Assembly: GCA_001404055.1 (NCBI GenBank)
Contig: CXTY01000016.1
Location: forward strand, 1-64,000
Source: Roseibium album
GTDB lineage: Bacteria; Pseudomonadota; Alphaproteobacteria; Rhizobiales; Stappiaceae
Direction of reading: 5' to 3'
Length of the DNA: 64,000 nucleotides
Positions 10,351-20,219 of this stretch are shown piece by piece (the stretch's first letter is position 1; every line of letters starts with the position of its first letter). The translations under genes and the position numbers were made by a program. Under the pieces are notes generated by a model. The model was given only the letters and a program-made list of their open reading frames with translations, did no database searches and was not told the DNA's origin.

Positions 10351-11106
10351 TTAGTAGGCTGCAAGGATCCCAAGGAAGTCTTCCGCCTTCAGGCTTGCAC
10401 CACCGACAAGGGCACCGTTCACGTTAGGAATTCCCATGAGTTCGCTTGCATTTGCCGGTTTCACCGAGCCGCCATACAGGAGGCGCATCACCTCGCCTTC
10501 GTTAGCAAGACGGTTCTGCAAATTATCTCTCATGGCCTTGTGCATTTCTTCGACATCTGCGGCCGTAGGCGTCAAACCTGTACCGATTGCCCAAACAGGC
10601 TCGTAGGCAATCACGGTGTTTTGTGAAGTCGCACCATCCGGCACGGATGCATGAAGTTGACGCTCAACAACCTCCAGCGCCTTTCCGGCTTTACGCTCCG
10701 TTTCAGTCTCGCCCACGCAGATAATTGCAACAAGACCTGCCCTCCAGGCTGCCTGGGCCTTGATGCAGACATCAGCATCACTTTCGCCATGATCCGTGCG
10801 GCGCTCTGAGTGACCGACAATAACTGCCTTCGCTCCCGCGTCCTTCAGCATTTCAGCGGAGACATCACCCGTATGAGCGCCTGATTCATTGGCGTGGCAA
10901 TCCTGTCCGCCAACCGCCATGGCTCCCCTGCCGGCTTTATCTGCAAGTGCTGATATCAGCGTCGCAGGAGCGCAGATCATAGCATCCACCGATTCCACCA
11001 GATCGTCTGACAAACCAGCCAGCATGCCGTAGAATTCAGCCTGGTTCGATTTCAGGCCGTTCATCTTCCAGTTTCCGGCCACCAGCGGTTTGATCAATGC
11101 GCTCAT
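10351..11106 (-). CDS. tpiA: Triosephosphate isomerase
   Basis: A 251-residue TIM-barrel enzyme interconverting dihydroxyacetone phosphate and glyceraldehyde 3-phosphate. Catalytic residues are all visible: Lys14 in AGNWKMNG, the electrophilic His in VIVGHSERR (about 95-103) and the base Glu in [11 protein letters not shown] (about 165-175). The phosphate-binding [12 protein letters not shown] and the final [14 protein letters not shown] complete the fold. The start ATG (11104-11106) gives the normal N-terminus. It is divergent from ppiD; the 230-base gap carries both promoters. Confidence 0.97.
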   Translation of the reverse strand: MSALIKPLVAGNWKMNGLKSNQAEFYGMLAGLSDDLVESVDAMICAPATLISALADKAGRGAMAVGGQDCHANESGAHTGDVSAEMLKDAGAKAVIVGHSERRTDHGESDADVCIKAQAAWRAGLVAIICVGETETERKAGKALEVVERQLHASVPDGATSQNTVIAYEPVWAIGTGLTPTAADVEEMHKAMRDNLQNRLANEGEVMRLLYGGSVKPANASELMGIPNVNGALVGGASLKAEDFLGILAAY

Positions 11107-11336
11107 AGTTCCGTTTTCTCCGTGGCAATTAGCGAATGTTGCCGCTTATAGAGCAGATGCGAACTTTCGTTGCAATCTACCTTTGCTCATAAAACTTGTA
11201 TTCCTCTCTGAAGTTTGTAACTCGCTGTCTTGCGGCAGCGCCATCACCTCATTATGATCCGCCCGCTCCGGCTCAGGCCGACCCTCGATCAGCCAGGATG
11301 TCCGGCTGAAGGAAAAAGAAGAATACTGGAGACGTC

Positions 11337-13238
11337 ATGCTTGACGCGTTGCGCAAGGGCGCTGGCACCTGGATTGCCAAAGTGTTTATCGCTCTTTTGA
11401 TTTTTAGCTTCGCCGCTTGGGGTGTAGCAGACTTTCTGCAGGGCTTTAATCAGACAACTGCAGCCAAGGTCGGCGAAACAGATGTCTCGCTTCTCGATTT
11501 TGAACGGACCTACCGTCAGGATCTTAATCGTGTCTCGCAACAGATTGGTCGCCCGCTTACACCGGTTGAAGGGTCTTCTCTCGGGATTCCCCAGCAAGCG
11601 CTGGGACGGCTTGTCGCTGAAGCTGCGATGAACAACGCGGCAAAGAACCTGAAACTTGGCGTTTCCGACGAGCGCCTGGCGTCAATCATTCAATCGGATC
11701 CTGCCTTCGAGGGCTTCGGCGGAAGATATGACCGGAATCGTTTGCAGCAACTCCTGCAGGCCAACGGTTACCGGGAAGACGAATATGTGATTCAGCGACG
11801 CAATATTGCCGAACGTGGCCAACTTGCAGAAGGTGTTGCTGGTGGCATGAAAGCGCCAATCAGCTATCTGGAGGCTTTGGATGCCTATCAAAGCGAAACG
11901 CGAAATGCAGAGTACCTTCTCATCAACGCTGCACAAATCGGTGAAATTGAAGATCCTGCGGAAGACGTTCTGAATTCATACTTTGAAGAGAACAAGGCCG
12001 ATTTCAGGGCCCCGGAATATCGCGAGATCAAATTCGTTGCACTGACACCCGAAGCGCTCTCGCGCCCCGATGATGTGAACGAAGAAGATGCGCGCGCCGA
12101 GTATGAGCGACGCGCAGAAGACTTCTTCCAGCCTGAACGCCGCAAGATCCGTCAAATGTCGTTCCCCTCGCAGGTTGCGGCTGAAGAAGCCGCTGAAGAG
12201 TTGAAAAACGGCAAAACATTTGATCAGCTGATGACAGAGCGCAATCTTGTCAACAACGACGTCACCCTGGGCGAGATGGCAAAAGCGGATTTTCTTGACG
12301 AAGCTCTTGGCGACGCGGCCTATTCGCTCGCCGAGGGAGAGACCAGTGGCGCAGTCGAAGGTCGTTTTTCCACCGTCATTTTGAATGTTGAAGAAGTCCT
12401 GCCTGAAAGCACTCAGCCTTTCGAAGACGTGAAAGACGGGATTGTCACTGATCTTGCCAAAGAGCAGGCAGAACGCGAGATCCTGGACCTTCTGGACGAG
12501 ATTGAAGATGCCCGTGCTGGCGGTGCGCTTCTGGACGAGGTTGGCGAGCGTTTCTCGCTGACAGTTGAGTCACCTGAAGCGTTCGATTCATCCGGCAAAT
12601 CCGTCAGTGGCACTGATGTTACCTTGCCTGATGCGGAAGGATTGCTCACCGGAACTTTTGAAAGTGACATCGGCGTAGAAAACGATGTTCTTCAACTCGG
12701 CACACAAGGGTTCTTCTGGTACGACGTGTCCAAAGTGATACCATCGCGCGACCGGACAATCGACGAAGTCAAAGACGACGTTGTCGCCGCATGGAAATCT
12801 GATGAACTTGCCAAGCGGCTGAATGACACCGCGACGGATCTCCTTGCCAAGGCGAAAAACGGTACGCCGCTTTTGGCGCTTGCCGCGGAAACAGGGCTTG
12901 ATCTAAAAACCGCTGAAGGACTGAGCAGGAACACACCTTCAGGCGATTTCAGCCGCGAAGCGATTACCGCTCTTTTCAGTGGCCCTGTTAGCACCATTGC
13001 AACAACTGAAGCTGCTGATGGCAGCAGCAAACTGATCTTGCGCGTTTCTGGGACGACGACACCAACTTTTGACGTGAACTCACCGGAAGTCTCCACGCTG
13101 GGCGATCAGATTTCACAGCAAATGCAAGATTCCCTACTTGGGCAGTTTGTGACGGATCAGGAAAACAAGGCTGGCGTCGACATCAACAACGCGGGCATTG
13201 CAAGGGTTATCGGCCTGGATAACAGTGCACCTTATTGA
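11337..13238 (+). CDS. PpiD-like SurA-N/parvulin peptidylprolyl isomerase
   Basis: A 633-residue membrane-anchored periplasmic folding factor. A single N-terminal helix (about 12-34, WIAKVFIALLIFSFAAWGVADF) anchors it in the inner membrane. A SurA-N chaperone domain follows (about 38-175, with KVGETDVSLLDFERTYRQD). A parvulin-type rotamase domain lies at about 235-365, but its usual GG-x-LG stretch reads TLGEMAKADFLDEAL, so catalysis may be weak. A long C-terminal part completes the chaperone cradle. GGAG six bases before the ATG supports the start. It is the first gene of a run with trpD 12 bases downstream, an order usual in Rhizobiales; the functional link to tryptophan genes is not known. 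Confidence 0.9.
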   Translation: MLDALRKGAGTWIAKVFIALLIFSFAAWGVADFLQGFNQTTAAKVGETDVSLLDFERTYRQDLNRVSQQIGRPLTPVEGSSLGIPQQALGRLVAEAAMNNAAKNLKLGVSDERLASIIQSDPAFEGFGGRYDRNRLQQLLQANGYREDEYVIQRRNIAERGQLAEGVAGGMKAPISYLEALDAYQSETRNAEYLLINAAQIGEIEDPAEDVLNSYFEENKADFRAPEYREIKFVALTPEALSRPDDVNEEDARAEYERRAEDFFQPERRKIRQMSFPSQVAAEEAAEELKNGKTFDQLMTERNLVNNDVTLGEMAKADFLDEALGDAAYSLAEGETSGAVEGRFSTVILNVEEVLPESTQPFEDVKDGIVTDLAKEQAEREILDLLDEIEDARAGGALLDEVGERFSLTVESPEAFDSSGKSVSGTDVTLPDAEGLLTGTFESDIGVENDVLQLGTQGFFWYDVSKVIPSRDRTIDEVKDDVVAAWKSDELAKRLNDTATDLLAKAKNGTPLLALAAETGLDLKTAEGLSRNTPSGDFSREAITALFSGPVSTIATTEAADGSSKLILRVSGTTTPTFDVNSPEVSTLGDQISQQMQDSLLGQFVTDQENKAGVDINNAGIARVIGLDNSAPY

Positions 13239-13250
13239 CTGGATTTTGAC

Positions 13251-14264
13251 ATGAGTACATTCAAGGACATCATTTCCAAGGTTGCCGACGGCAATGCGTT
13301 GTCGCCGGCGGAAGCCAGGGAAGCCTTTGAGGTAATCCTGTCAGGATCCGCAACACCCTCGCAATTGGGTGGTTTTCTGATGGCTCTGCGTGTCCGCGGT
13401 GAAAGCATCGCGGAAGTTACGGGAGCCGTCGCAACGATGCGCGCGAAAATGCTCCCTGTGGAAGCACCAGCCAATGCGATAGATATTGTCGGTACAGGCG
13501 GAGACAGCTCTGGCAGCTACAACATTTCCACCTGCACCGCCATCGTTGTCGCAGGTTGCGGTGTTCCGGTTGCCAAGCATGGAAACAGGTCTCTGTCCTC
13601 CAAATCAGGCGCTGCAGAGGCACTGGCCGAACTCGGCGTCAATATTGATATCGATCCGAAGAAGATATCCGATTGCCTGCAGAAGGCTGGCATCGGCTTC
13701 ATGTTTGCGCCACTTCACCATGCGGCAATGAAACATGTCGGTCCAACACGAATGGAACTCGGCACCCGGACAATTTTTAACATCCTGGGACCACTGTCCA
13801 ATCCGGCTGGCGTAAAACGTCAAATGGTTGGGGTATTTGCCCATAAGTGGGTGGAGCCAGTTGCCCAGTCCTTGAAAGAACTTGGGTCTGAAAAAGTCTG
13901 GGTGGTGCACGGCTCAGATGGAATGGATGAAATTACCACCACTGGGCCAACATACGTTTGCGAACTAAGCAACGGAGATATTCGTTCCTTTGAAATTTCG
14001 CCAGCGGACGCCGGTCTGGAAATATCCAACCCGCAGGATCTGAAAGGCGGGCTTCCAGCAGAAAACGCCAAGGCGCTACGGGAAGTTCTGGCAGGCGCAA
14101 AGAACGCCTATAGGGATATTGTGCTGTTCAATTCAGCTGCGTCGCTGATGGTTGCCGACAAGGTGACTAATCTCCGCGATGGTGTCGGCATGGCCGCGCA
14201 AGCAATCGACAACGGGTCGGCTGCAGATACGTTGGAAAAACTCGTCGCGGCCTCAAACGGATAA
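13251..14264 (+). CDS. trpD: Anthranilate phosphoribosyltransferase
   Basis: A 337-residue enzyme of tryptophan synthesis joining anthranilate to PRPP. The small helical domain (about 1-75) precedes the signature [14 protein letters not shown] (about 82-95), which binds [19 protein letters not shown] follows, and the conserved [18 protein letters not shown] lies near residues 178-195. Length matches the family. No trpG fusion is present. It lies 12 bases after ppiD and 4 bases before trpC, so trpD and trpC are very likely cotranscribed; trpE/G must lie elsewhere. No leader peptide or attenuator was seen ahead of it. Confidence 0.97.
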   Translation: MSTFKDIISKVADGNALSPAEAREAFEVILSGSATPSQLGGFLMALRVRGESIAEVTGAVATMRAKMLPVEAPANAIDIVGTGGDSSGSYNISTCTAIVVAGCGVPVAKHGNRSLSSKSGAAEALAELGVNIDIDPKKISDCLQKAGIGFMFAPLHHAAMKHVGPTRMELGTRTIFNILGPLSNPAGVKRQMVGVFAHKWVEPVAQSLKELGSEKVWVVHGSDGMDEITTTGPTYVCELSNGDIRSFEISPADAGLEISNPQDLKGGLPAENAKALREVLAGAKNAYRDIVLFNSAASLMVADKVTNLRDGVGMAAQAIDNGSAADTLEKLVAASNG

Positions 14265-14268
14265 CCAA

Positions 14269-15081
14269 ATGGCTGACATCTTACAAAAAATAGAAGCCTA
14301 CAAGCGCGAAGAAATTGACGCTGCCAAGGCACTCACTTCTCTGGACGAATTGAAAGCGCAAATCAGCGATGTTGATGCTCCGCGCGGTTTCTTGAAAGCG
14401 ATTGAAGCCAAACACAAAAGTGGTGACTACGCTCTGATCGCGGAAATCAAGAAAGCAAGCCCGTCCAAGGGTCTGATCCGCGAGGACTTTGACCCGCCAA
14501 GTCTTGCAAGAGCGTATGAAGATGGCGGAGCTGCCTGCTTGTCAGTATTGACTGACACCCCTTCATTCCAGGGAAAGCCGTCTTTTCTTTCCGCAGCCCG
14601 TGATCAGGTTTCGCTGCCTGCCCTTCGGAAGGATTTTCTGTACGACACCTACCAGGTCTATGAAGCGCGTGTCTGGGGTGGTGATTGCATCCTTATCATC
14701 CTTGCGGCTGTTGACGATGCAACAGCAAAAGCCCTGGAAGAAACCGCCTTCGAACTCGGCATGGATGTTCTTCTTGAAGTTCACAACGGTGAAGAACTTG
14801 AACGGGCATTGAAGCTGTCTTCCCGGCTGGTTGGAATCAACAACCGGAACCTCAAAACATTTGAGACCAGACTTAAAACAAGCGAAGACCTCGCGCCTCA
14901 GATCCCGTCTGACAGAATTGTGGTTGGCGAATCCGGATTGTTCACACCAAGTGACCTTTCTCGCATGAACAAAGTCGGCATTTCGACTTTCCTGATAGGC
15001 GAGAGTTTGATGCGGCAACAAGATGTTGCATTGGCGACAAGGACCCTCTTGGCACGGCCGACACTCTCCAAAGCGGTATGA
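14269..15081 (+). CDS. trpC: Indole-3-glycerol phosphate synthase
   Basis: A 270-residue single-domain TIM barrel catalysing ring closure of CdRP to indole-3-glycerol phosphate; it is not fused to TrpF. The signature [13 protein letters not shown] (near residue 60) carries the catalytic Lys. The phosphate-site segments [12 protein letters not shown] and [12 protein letters not shown] are present. The start chosen is ATG at 14269, four bases after the trpD stop, giving the standard [16 protein letters not shown] opening; a longer frame reading back into trpD is not needed. Seven bases separate its stop from moaC. Confidence 0.97.
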   Translation: MADILQKIEAYKREEIDAAKALTSLDELKAQISDVDAPRGFLKAIEAKHKSGDYALIAEIKKASPSKGLIREDFDPPSLARAYEDGGAACLSVLTDTPSFQGKPSFLSAARDQVSLPALRKDFLYDTYQVYEARVWGGDCILIILAAVDDATAKALEETAFELGMDVLLEVHNGEELERALKLSSRLVGINNRNLKTFETRLKTSEDLAPQIPSDRIVVGESGLFTPSDLSRMNKVGISTFLIGESLMRQQDVALATRTLLARPTLSKAV

Positions 15082-15088
15082 ACTGGAT

Positions 15089-15601
15089 ATGTCTGATCAG
15101 GACGCGAAGCTTACTCACATTGATAGTTCCGGTGCCGCCAATATGGTGGATGTCTCCCAAAAGGACACCACTCATCGGATAGCCGCCGCGCGCGGCAGCG
15201 TCACCATGCGACCTGCAACGCTGGATCTGATCAGATCAGGAAATGCCAAAAAAGGCGACGTCCTGGGAACAGCGCGTATTGCCGGCATCATGGCCGCGAA
15301 AAGAACGCACGAACTGATCCCACTCTGCCATCCTCTGATGTTGTCGAAGGTATCAATCGACATCGATATCGATGACGCACTACCAGGGTTGCAAGTCACC
15401 GCGACGACGAAAGTCAGCGGTCAGACGGGTGTGGAAATGGAAGCCCTCACTGCCTGTTCCATCGCTTGCCTGACAATCTATGACATGGCCAAGGCTGTCG
15501 ATCGTGGCATGGTGATTGGGGATATTCGTTTGGTCGAAAAGGCTGGCGGTAAATCAGGGCATTGGACATTGGACAAAGACGGGTCAGAGGGCGGCACCTG
15601 A
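15089..15601 (+). CDS. moaC: Cyclic pyranopterin monophosphate synthase
   Basis: A 170-residue enzyme that with MoaA converts GTP to cyclic pyranopterin monophosphate, the first intermediate of molybdenum cofactor. Recognisable segments are [14 protein letters not shown], the active-site [29 protein letters not shown] and [13 protein letters not shown]. The start is ATG at 15089, seven bases after trpC. Its TGA overlaps the moeA start (ATGA), so the two are translationally coupled. It supplies cofactor relevant to the Mo hydroxylase genes at 20-24 kb, although these are core genes found regardless of them. Confidence 0.97.
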   Translation: MSDQDAKLTHIDSSGAANMVDVSQKDTTHRIAAARGSVTMRPATLDLIRSGNAKKGDVLGTARIAGIMAAKRTHELIPLCHPLMLSKVSIDIDIDDALPGLQVTATTKVSGQTGVEMEALTACSIACLTIYDMAKAVDRGMVIGDIRLVEKAGGKSGHWTLDKDGSEGGT

Positions 15602-16806
15602 TGAGTTTGATGCCGGTCGCTGAAGCTCTGGAGAAACTGCTGGCAGATGTATCACCGCTTGAGAGCGAGATGGTGCCTCTGGAACACGCAAATGGCAGGT
15701 TCCTCGCAACACCCCTCGCCTCTACGCGTACGCAACCGCCATTCGCCGCATCTGCAATGGATGGTTATGCAATCCGCCACCAAAATCTTGCCTACGGCCC
15801 GACAGAACTATCTGTAATCGGCGAAGCACCAGCAGGTCATGGCTTTTCCGGTACTGTGAACGCCGGACAAACGGTTCGAATTTTTACGGGCGCGCCTGTC
15901 CCAACAGGGGCAGACACAATCCTGATTCAGGAAAATGCCAGCCGTACCGGTGATCTGATTTCCATTCTGGAAACACCTGCTAAAGGCGCATTCGTGCGTC
16001 CAGCCGGGCTCGATTTTTCAAAAGGTGAAATTTTACTCAACCCGCCTCTTCGATTCGACTACCGGCATCTGGCACTGGCAGCTGCGATGAACCATGCGGA
16101 ATTGCCCGTGATCAGGCAGCCTAAAGTGGCGATTCTTGCTACGGGAGACGAATTGGTTCGACCGGGAGCGGAACCTGGCCCAGATCAGATTATCGCTTCA
16201 AACCACGCTGGCGTTGCAGCTCTCGTTGAAGATTGCGGAGCCGTGCCGCTTGATTTGGGCATTTCGTCAGATGACCCTGTTGCCTTGGCTTCCCATGTTC
16301 GTAGAGCGATTGAGCAAGACGCCGACATTTTGGTGACTCTTGGAGGAGCTTCAGTAGGCGACCATGATCTCGTTCAGGATGTTCTTGGCAAAGAAGGCAT
16401 GGACCTGTCCTTCTGGCGAATAGCCATGCGTCCAGGCAAACCACTCATGGCGGGTCGTCTCGGCAAGACAAAAGTTCTCGGTCTTCCGGGCAACCCTGTC
16501 TCCAGTCTTGTTTGCGGCTTGCTATTCCTGAAACCGCTTCTTCAATCGATGCTTGGACAACCCAATGAGACATCCAATCTCAAAAATGCGATTCTAACGG
16601 CTGATCTACCTGAAAATGATCGCAGACAGGATTATGTCCGGGCAGCGCTATCGGAAGAAACCGACAGCCGCTTGAGCGTCACACCGTTCGAAAAACAGGA
16701 CAGTTCCATGTTGGCGTTGTTGTCTAAATCGGGCGCCTTGATCGTAAGGCCGCCACACGGCCCCGCCCTGAAAGCAGGCACACCCGTTCCAGTTCTGGTG
16801 CTTTGA
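15601..16806 (+). CDS. moeA: Molybdopterin molybdotransferase
   Basis: A 401-residue enzyme that inserts molybdate into adenylylated molybdopterin. It shows the MoeA layout: the N-terminal domain with PFAASAMDGYA, the MPT-binding domain with ILATGDELVRPG and GGASVGDHDLVQ (about residues 235-260), the GLPGNPVSSLVCG loop near 300, and the C-terminal beta domain. The start codon overlaps the moaC stop by ATGA at 15601. A longer frame reading upstream into moaC was discarded. It converges with the type I secretion genes, leaving only 22 bases between the stops. Confidence 0.96.
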   Translation: MSLMPVAEALEKLLADVSPLESEMVPLEHANGRFLATPLASTRTQPPFAASAMDGYAIRHQNLAYGPTELSVIGEAPAGHGFSGTVNAGQTVRIFTGAPVPTGADTILIQENASRTGDLISILETPAKGAFVRPAGLDFSKGEILLNPPLRFDYRHLALAAAMNHAELPVIRQPKVAILATGDELVRPGAEPGPDQIIASNHAGVAALVEDCGAVPLDLGISSDDPVALASHVRRAIEQDADILVTLGGASVGDHDLVQDVLGKEGMDLSFWRIAMRPGKPLMAGRLGKTKVLGLPGNPVSSLVCGLLFLKPLLQSMLGQPNETSNLKNAILTADLPENDRRQDYVRAALSEETDSRLSVTPFEKQDSSMLALLSKSGALIVRPPHGPALKAGTPVPVLVL

Positions 16807-16828
16807 ACCGGGGTTCTGATCCAGAAAA

Positions 16829-18169
16829 CTAGCGTTCACGAAGTGCGTGCGCGATCTGATCGGTTACTGGCTTTACCAAATAGCTCAGGACAGTCCGGTC
16901 ACCGGTTTTCAAGAACGTTTCCACGGGCATTCCGGGAACCAGGGTCTGAGTGCCAAGTTTTTTGAGTTCTTCGTCATCGATGCTCAGACGGGCAACATAA
17001 AAAGTCATGCCAGTGCGCTCATCTTCAGAGAGATCTGGTGAAACCGTCAACAACTTGGCATTCAGCTCAGGTGTCGTGCGTTGATCAAAGCTCGGAAACC
17101 GCACTCTGGCGTTTTGACCTGGTGCCATCTGGTCAATGTCAACTGGCCGAACCTGCGCCTCAACGATCAACTGATCCTCGCGAGGAACGAGCTGCATGAC
17201 AGTTTCGCCCGGTGCAATAACGCCGCCGATCGTATGAACTGACAGCTGGTGAACGTATCCCCTTTTGGGGGCCAGAATATCAACGCGCTGCAATTCATCT
17301 ACCGCAGCAATTTTTTGTTCTTCAAGCTGAGCAATACGTGAACGCACCTCCTGCAGTTGTTCAAGGACTTCTGCACGGTAGGATTCTTCGATCTGCAGGA
17401 TCTGGATACGGCGCTCGCTGATGGCTTCCTTGGTTCGGGCGATTTGCGCGATGAGATCGCCGTATTCGCCTGCCAATCTCGCCTTTTCCCGGCGTAAACC
17501 AGTTACCCGACTTTTCGAAACAAGTTGCTTGTTCAACAATCCACTCAGGTCATCCAGTTCCTCCTCGATAAGTTCAATCTCAGAATCTTTGGCTGTAACC
17601 TGAGCCTGAAGCCCTTGGCTTTGCTTGTTGAACTGTCGAATTTGTTCCTCAAGTTGGTTTTTCCGACCTTCCTTGGAATTCTGTCGAGCTTCCAAAAGCA
17701 TCTGCTGACCGCGTTCGATGTCTCCCAGATCATCCCGCATGTCCTCAAGCCAGACGATCGTTGTTTGATCATCGCGCTCTGCTTCCAGGCGCAATTCTTG
17801 AGCGGTCAACTCCCTGAGCTGTTTGGTAATAACTGCCAGATTTGCACGGGTAACCGTGTCATCAAGGCTTATGAGAAGGTCACCGGCTTCGACTTCATCG
17901 CCGTCCTTCACCCGTATGTCCCGTACTATGCCGCCCTCGCGGTGCTGGACCTGCTTGATGTTGCTTTCCACGACTATGGTTCCGGAGGAAACAACCGCGC
18001 CAGATATCTCTGTGAACGTTGCCCAACTGCCAATCCCCCCGACAACAGCAACCGCGACAATCAACGCAAACAAGAGATGATTACGGACTGTCTTGCGCAG
18101 CATGTCGTCTGCATCTCCAGGGGCGGAGTTGGTTTGGGGCATCTTGCCCTGCTTGTTTGACATATTCAT
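16829..18169 (-). CDS. Type I secretion membrane-fusion protein (HlyD/PrtE family)
   Basis: A 446-residue periplasmic adaptor. A cytoplasmic Gln/Asn-rich N-terminus (about 1-30) is followed by one membrane helix (about 33-52, HLLFALIVAVAVVGGIGSW), a lipoyl half site (SNIKQVQHREGGIVRDI), a long Glu/Gln/Leu-rich coiled coil (about 105-300), the second lipoyl half (ILAPKRGYVHQLSVHTIGG) and a beta-barrel domain ending GMPVETFLKTGDRTVLSYLVKP, the typical PrtE/HlyD family end. Its ATG overlaps the TGA of the ABC gene, so the two are coupled. It would bridge the ABC exporter to a TolC-type channel; none is encoded here. Confidence 0.93.
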   Translation of the reverse strand: MNMSNKQGKMPQTNSAPGDADDMLRKTVRNHLLFALIVAVAVVGGIGSWATFTEISGAVVSSGTIVVESNIKQVQHREGGIVRDIRVKDGDEVEAGDLLISLDDTVTRANLAVITKQLRELTAQELRLEAERDDQTTIVWLEDMRDDLGDIERGQQMLLEARQNSKEGRKNQLEEQIRQFNKQSQGLQAQVTAKDSEIELIEEELDDLSGLLNKQLVSKSRVTGLRREKARLAGEYGDLIAQIARTKEAISERRIQILQIEESYRAEVLEQLQEVRSRIAQLEEQKIAAVDELQRVDILAPKRGYVHQLSVHTIGGVIAPGETVMQLVPREDQLIVEAQVRPVDIDQMAPGQNARVRFPSFDQRTTPELNAKLLTVSPDLSEDERTGMTFYVARLSIDDEELKKLGTQTLVPGMPVETFLKTGDRTVLSYLVKPVTDQIAHALRER

Positions 18170-19911
18170 CGTCCCGGACCGATACCGGCAACGCGCTGCA
18201 CCGGTTGAACCACTTGTTTAAGAACTTCTTCCTTCGGCCCAAAGCCCGCCATTTTTCCATCCTTGAGACAAAGGACCTTATCTACGGTCGCTATGGCGCT
18301 TGGCCGATGGGCTATCACGACAACAATCGAACCTTTTTCTCGCATCGACTTGATTGCATTGGCCAATGCACTTTCACCAACAGCATCCAGGTTCGAGTTG
18401 GGTTCATCAAGGACCACAAGAAACGGATTTCCGTAAAGAGCTCTTGCCAAGGTAATTCGCTGACGTTGCCCAGCTGACAACAATCGCCCGCTTCGGCCAA
18501 TAACCGTGTTGTAACCTTCTGGAAGTCCTACGATCATGTCATGAACGTCTGCAAGTTTAGCTGCCTCGATGATCATGTCCGGAGAAGCGCCGTCACGAAA
18601 TCTGGCAATATTCTCTGCAATAGTTCCATCAAATAGCTGTAAATCCTGTGGCAGATATCCGATAAATTCACCGCGTTTGGAACCTGGCCATTGGCCGAGC
18701 TCGGCACCGTCGTATCTAATCACGCCTTTCAATGCAGGCGATGCTCCGACAAGAGCCCGCGCAAAGGTCGACTTTCCGGAGCCAGACGGACCGATAATGC
18801 CCAAACCATCGCCAGCTTCCAACGACAGGGACACGTTCTGGACAAAGGGCATCGTCTCGCCGAACGGTCCACAAAATACATTTTCGACAGACAGGCTTTT
18901 CACCGGTAGCGGAAGATCCATGATTTCCGGATCAGCTTCGGAAAGCGTCAAGACTTTGTGGAGCCTGCGGATCGCCTGGCGACTGGCGATAAATCCGCGC
19001 CATTGTGCAACCGCCTGTTCGATTGGTGCAAGTGCACGGGAGATCATGATGGACGCAGCAATCATCACACCAGGCGTAATTTCCTGCTGGATCGCAAGCC
19101 AGGCGCCGACACCGAGGATCGCTGACTGAAGAATAAATCGGATTGTCTTGATTGCAGTGCCAAACATTCCGGTGCGATCGGATGCGCGGCGCTGTGTACT
19201 AAGGTAGTCGCTGTTTTGCGCTTCCCATTTTGATGTCAAAGCGTCCTGCATACCCATCGCAGTGACCACTTCTGAATTCCGCTGCCCAATCTCAACCTCA
19301 GCCGAACGGCGACCGGCTTGCCCGGCCGCTTCTTCCGATGGCCCTCGCGACATCAATTCATTCAATCCAATCAGAATGATGATGATGACGGCCCCGGCCA
19401 GACCCAATACGCCAAGGATCGGATGGAAGAGAAAAACAATTCCGAGATAAAACGGCAGCCAGGGAATATCAAAAATCGCGGCTGGACCGGGACCGGATAG
19501 AAACTGACGCACAACGTCCAGATCCTGAACTGGTCGCATGCGCGCGGCCTGTTTGCCCAATCGCACAGGAAGACTGTTGGAGACAGTATAGACAATGCTG
19601 GAAAGTCTTGCGTCAATCCGTTGCCCAAGGCGGGACAAAATGCGTGCGCGGACCCCTTCCAGCACCCCGTAAAAGAAATAGAGAACCACGGCGAGAATGC
19701 CTATTACGACGAGTGTCGGAACAGATCCGCTTGCCAAAACCCGGTCATAGACCTGCAACATGAAAACCGGGCCAGTCAGCATCAAGATATTGATTACGAA
19801 ACTGACAGCCGCGACACCCCAGAAAGCGGTTCGGATTGGGCGAAAAGCTAATGAAACGGGATTGTCACGGCCACCAGTTGGATTTGCATTTCCTTGCCTT
19901 GTGCCAGCCAT
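18166..19911 (-). CDS. Type I secretion ABC transporter (PrtD family)
   Basis: A 581-residue fused membrane/ATPase exporter for proteins with a C-terminal secretion signal. The membrane half (about 20-320) begins directly with helices and has no N-terminal C39 peptidase, which separates it from bacteriocin exporters. The ATPase half has Walker A GPSGSGKST (about 372-380), the Q loop GYLPQDLQLF, signature LSAGQRQR, Walker B FLVVLDEPNSNLD and the switch His in VIAHRPS. GAGGA precedes its ATG. It is the first gene of the pair with the adaptor. No RTX-repeat protein, metalloprotease or other substrate is encoded nearby, so the cargo is unknown. Confidence 0.93.
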   Translation of the reverse strand: MAGTRQGNANPTGGRDNPVSLAFRPIRTAFWGVAAVSFVINILMLTGPVFMLQVYDRVLASGSVPTLVVIGILAVVLYFFYGVLEGVRARILSRLGQRIDARLSSIVYTVSNSLPVRLGKQAARMRPVQDLDVVRQFLSGPGPAAIFDIPWLPFYLGIVFLFHPILGVLGLAGAVIIIILIGLNELMSRGPSEEAAGQAGRRSAEVEIGQRNSEVVTAMGMQDALTSKWEAQNSDYLSTQRRASDRTGMFGTAIKTIRFILQSAILGVGAWLAIQQEITPGVMIAASIMISRALAPIEQAVAQWRGFIASRQAIRRLHKVLTLSEADPEIMDLPLPVKSLSVENVFCGPFGETMPFVQNVSLSLEAGDGLGIIGPSGSGKSTFARALVGASPALKGVIRYDGAELGQWPGSKRGEFIGYLPQDLQLFDGTIAENIARFRDGASPDMIIEAAKLADVHDMIVGLPEGYNTVIGRSGRLLSAGQRQRITLARALYGNPFLVVLDEPNSNLDAVGESALANAIKSMREKGSIVVVIAHRPSAIATVDKVLCLKDGKMAGFGPKEEVLKQVVQPVQRVAGIGPGR

Positions 19912-20219
19912 ATAATCCTCGGGTCCATTGCATTTGATCTGAACGTTTTACGTCGTTATGCGCCCATAGCCAAATATGGCCACCCGGCAACTCGAAGTAA
20001 TTGCTACTTCAAAATTGTTGCGACAGATAGGCCACTATTGAGACAGTTTTTTGATCGGTTCACATCAAGCCAGAATTCCCGTTTAAAACCAATCCAGTCC
20101 TTGATTGAACCACCACCGATGAAGAAACGATGTTTCGAACAATTAAATTACTGAAAAAATTATCATAAAACCCGGCTGAACGTCAGCCGGGTTCCATAAA
20201 TGCATCTCGGAAAATGATT
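19912..20219. other. Intergenic region between the secretion pair and the cox operon
   Basis: No gene is seen. The region contains the cox operon terminator at its right side and the promoter region of the ABC gene at its left. A small dyad GAAGTA-N5-TACTTC (19994-20010), 83 bases before the ABC start, could be an operator. Confidence 0.4.
20163..20193 (-). terminator. Intrinsic terminator of the cox operon
   Basis: AACCCGGCTGA (20169-20179) pairs perfectly with TCAGCCGGGTT (20183-20193) over a three-base loop, followed on the minus strand by TTATGATAAT. It begins 27 bases after the coxM stop. Confidence 0.85.
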
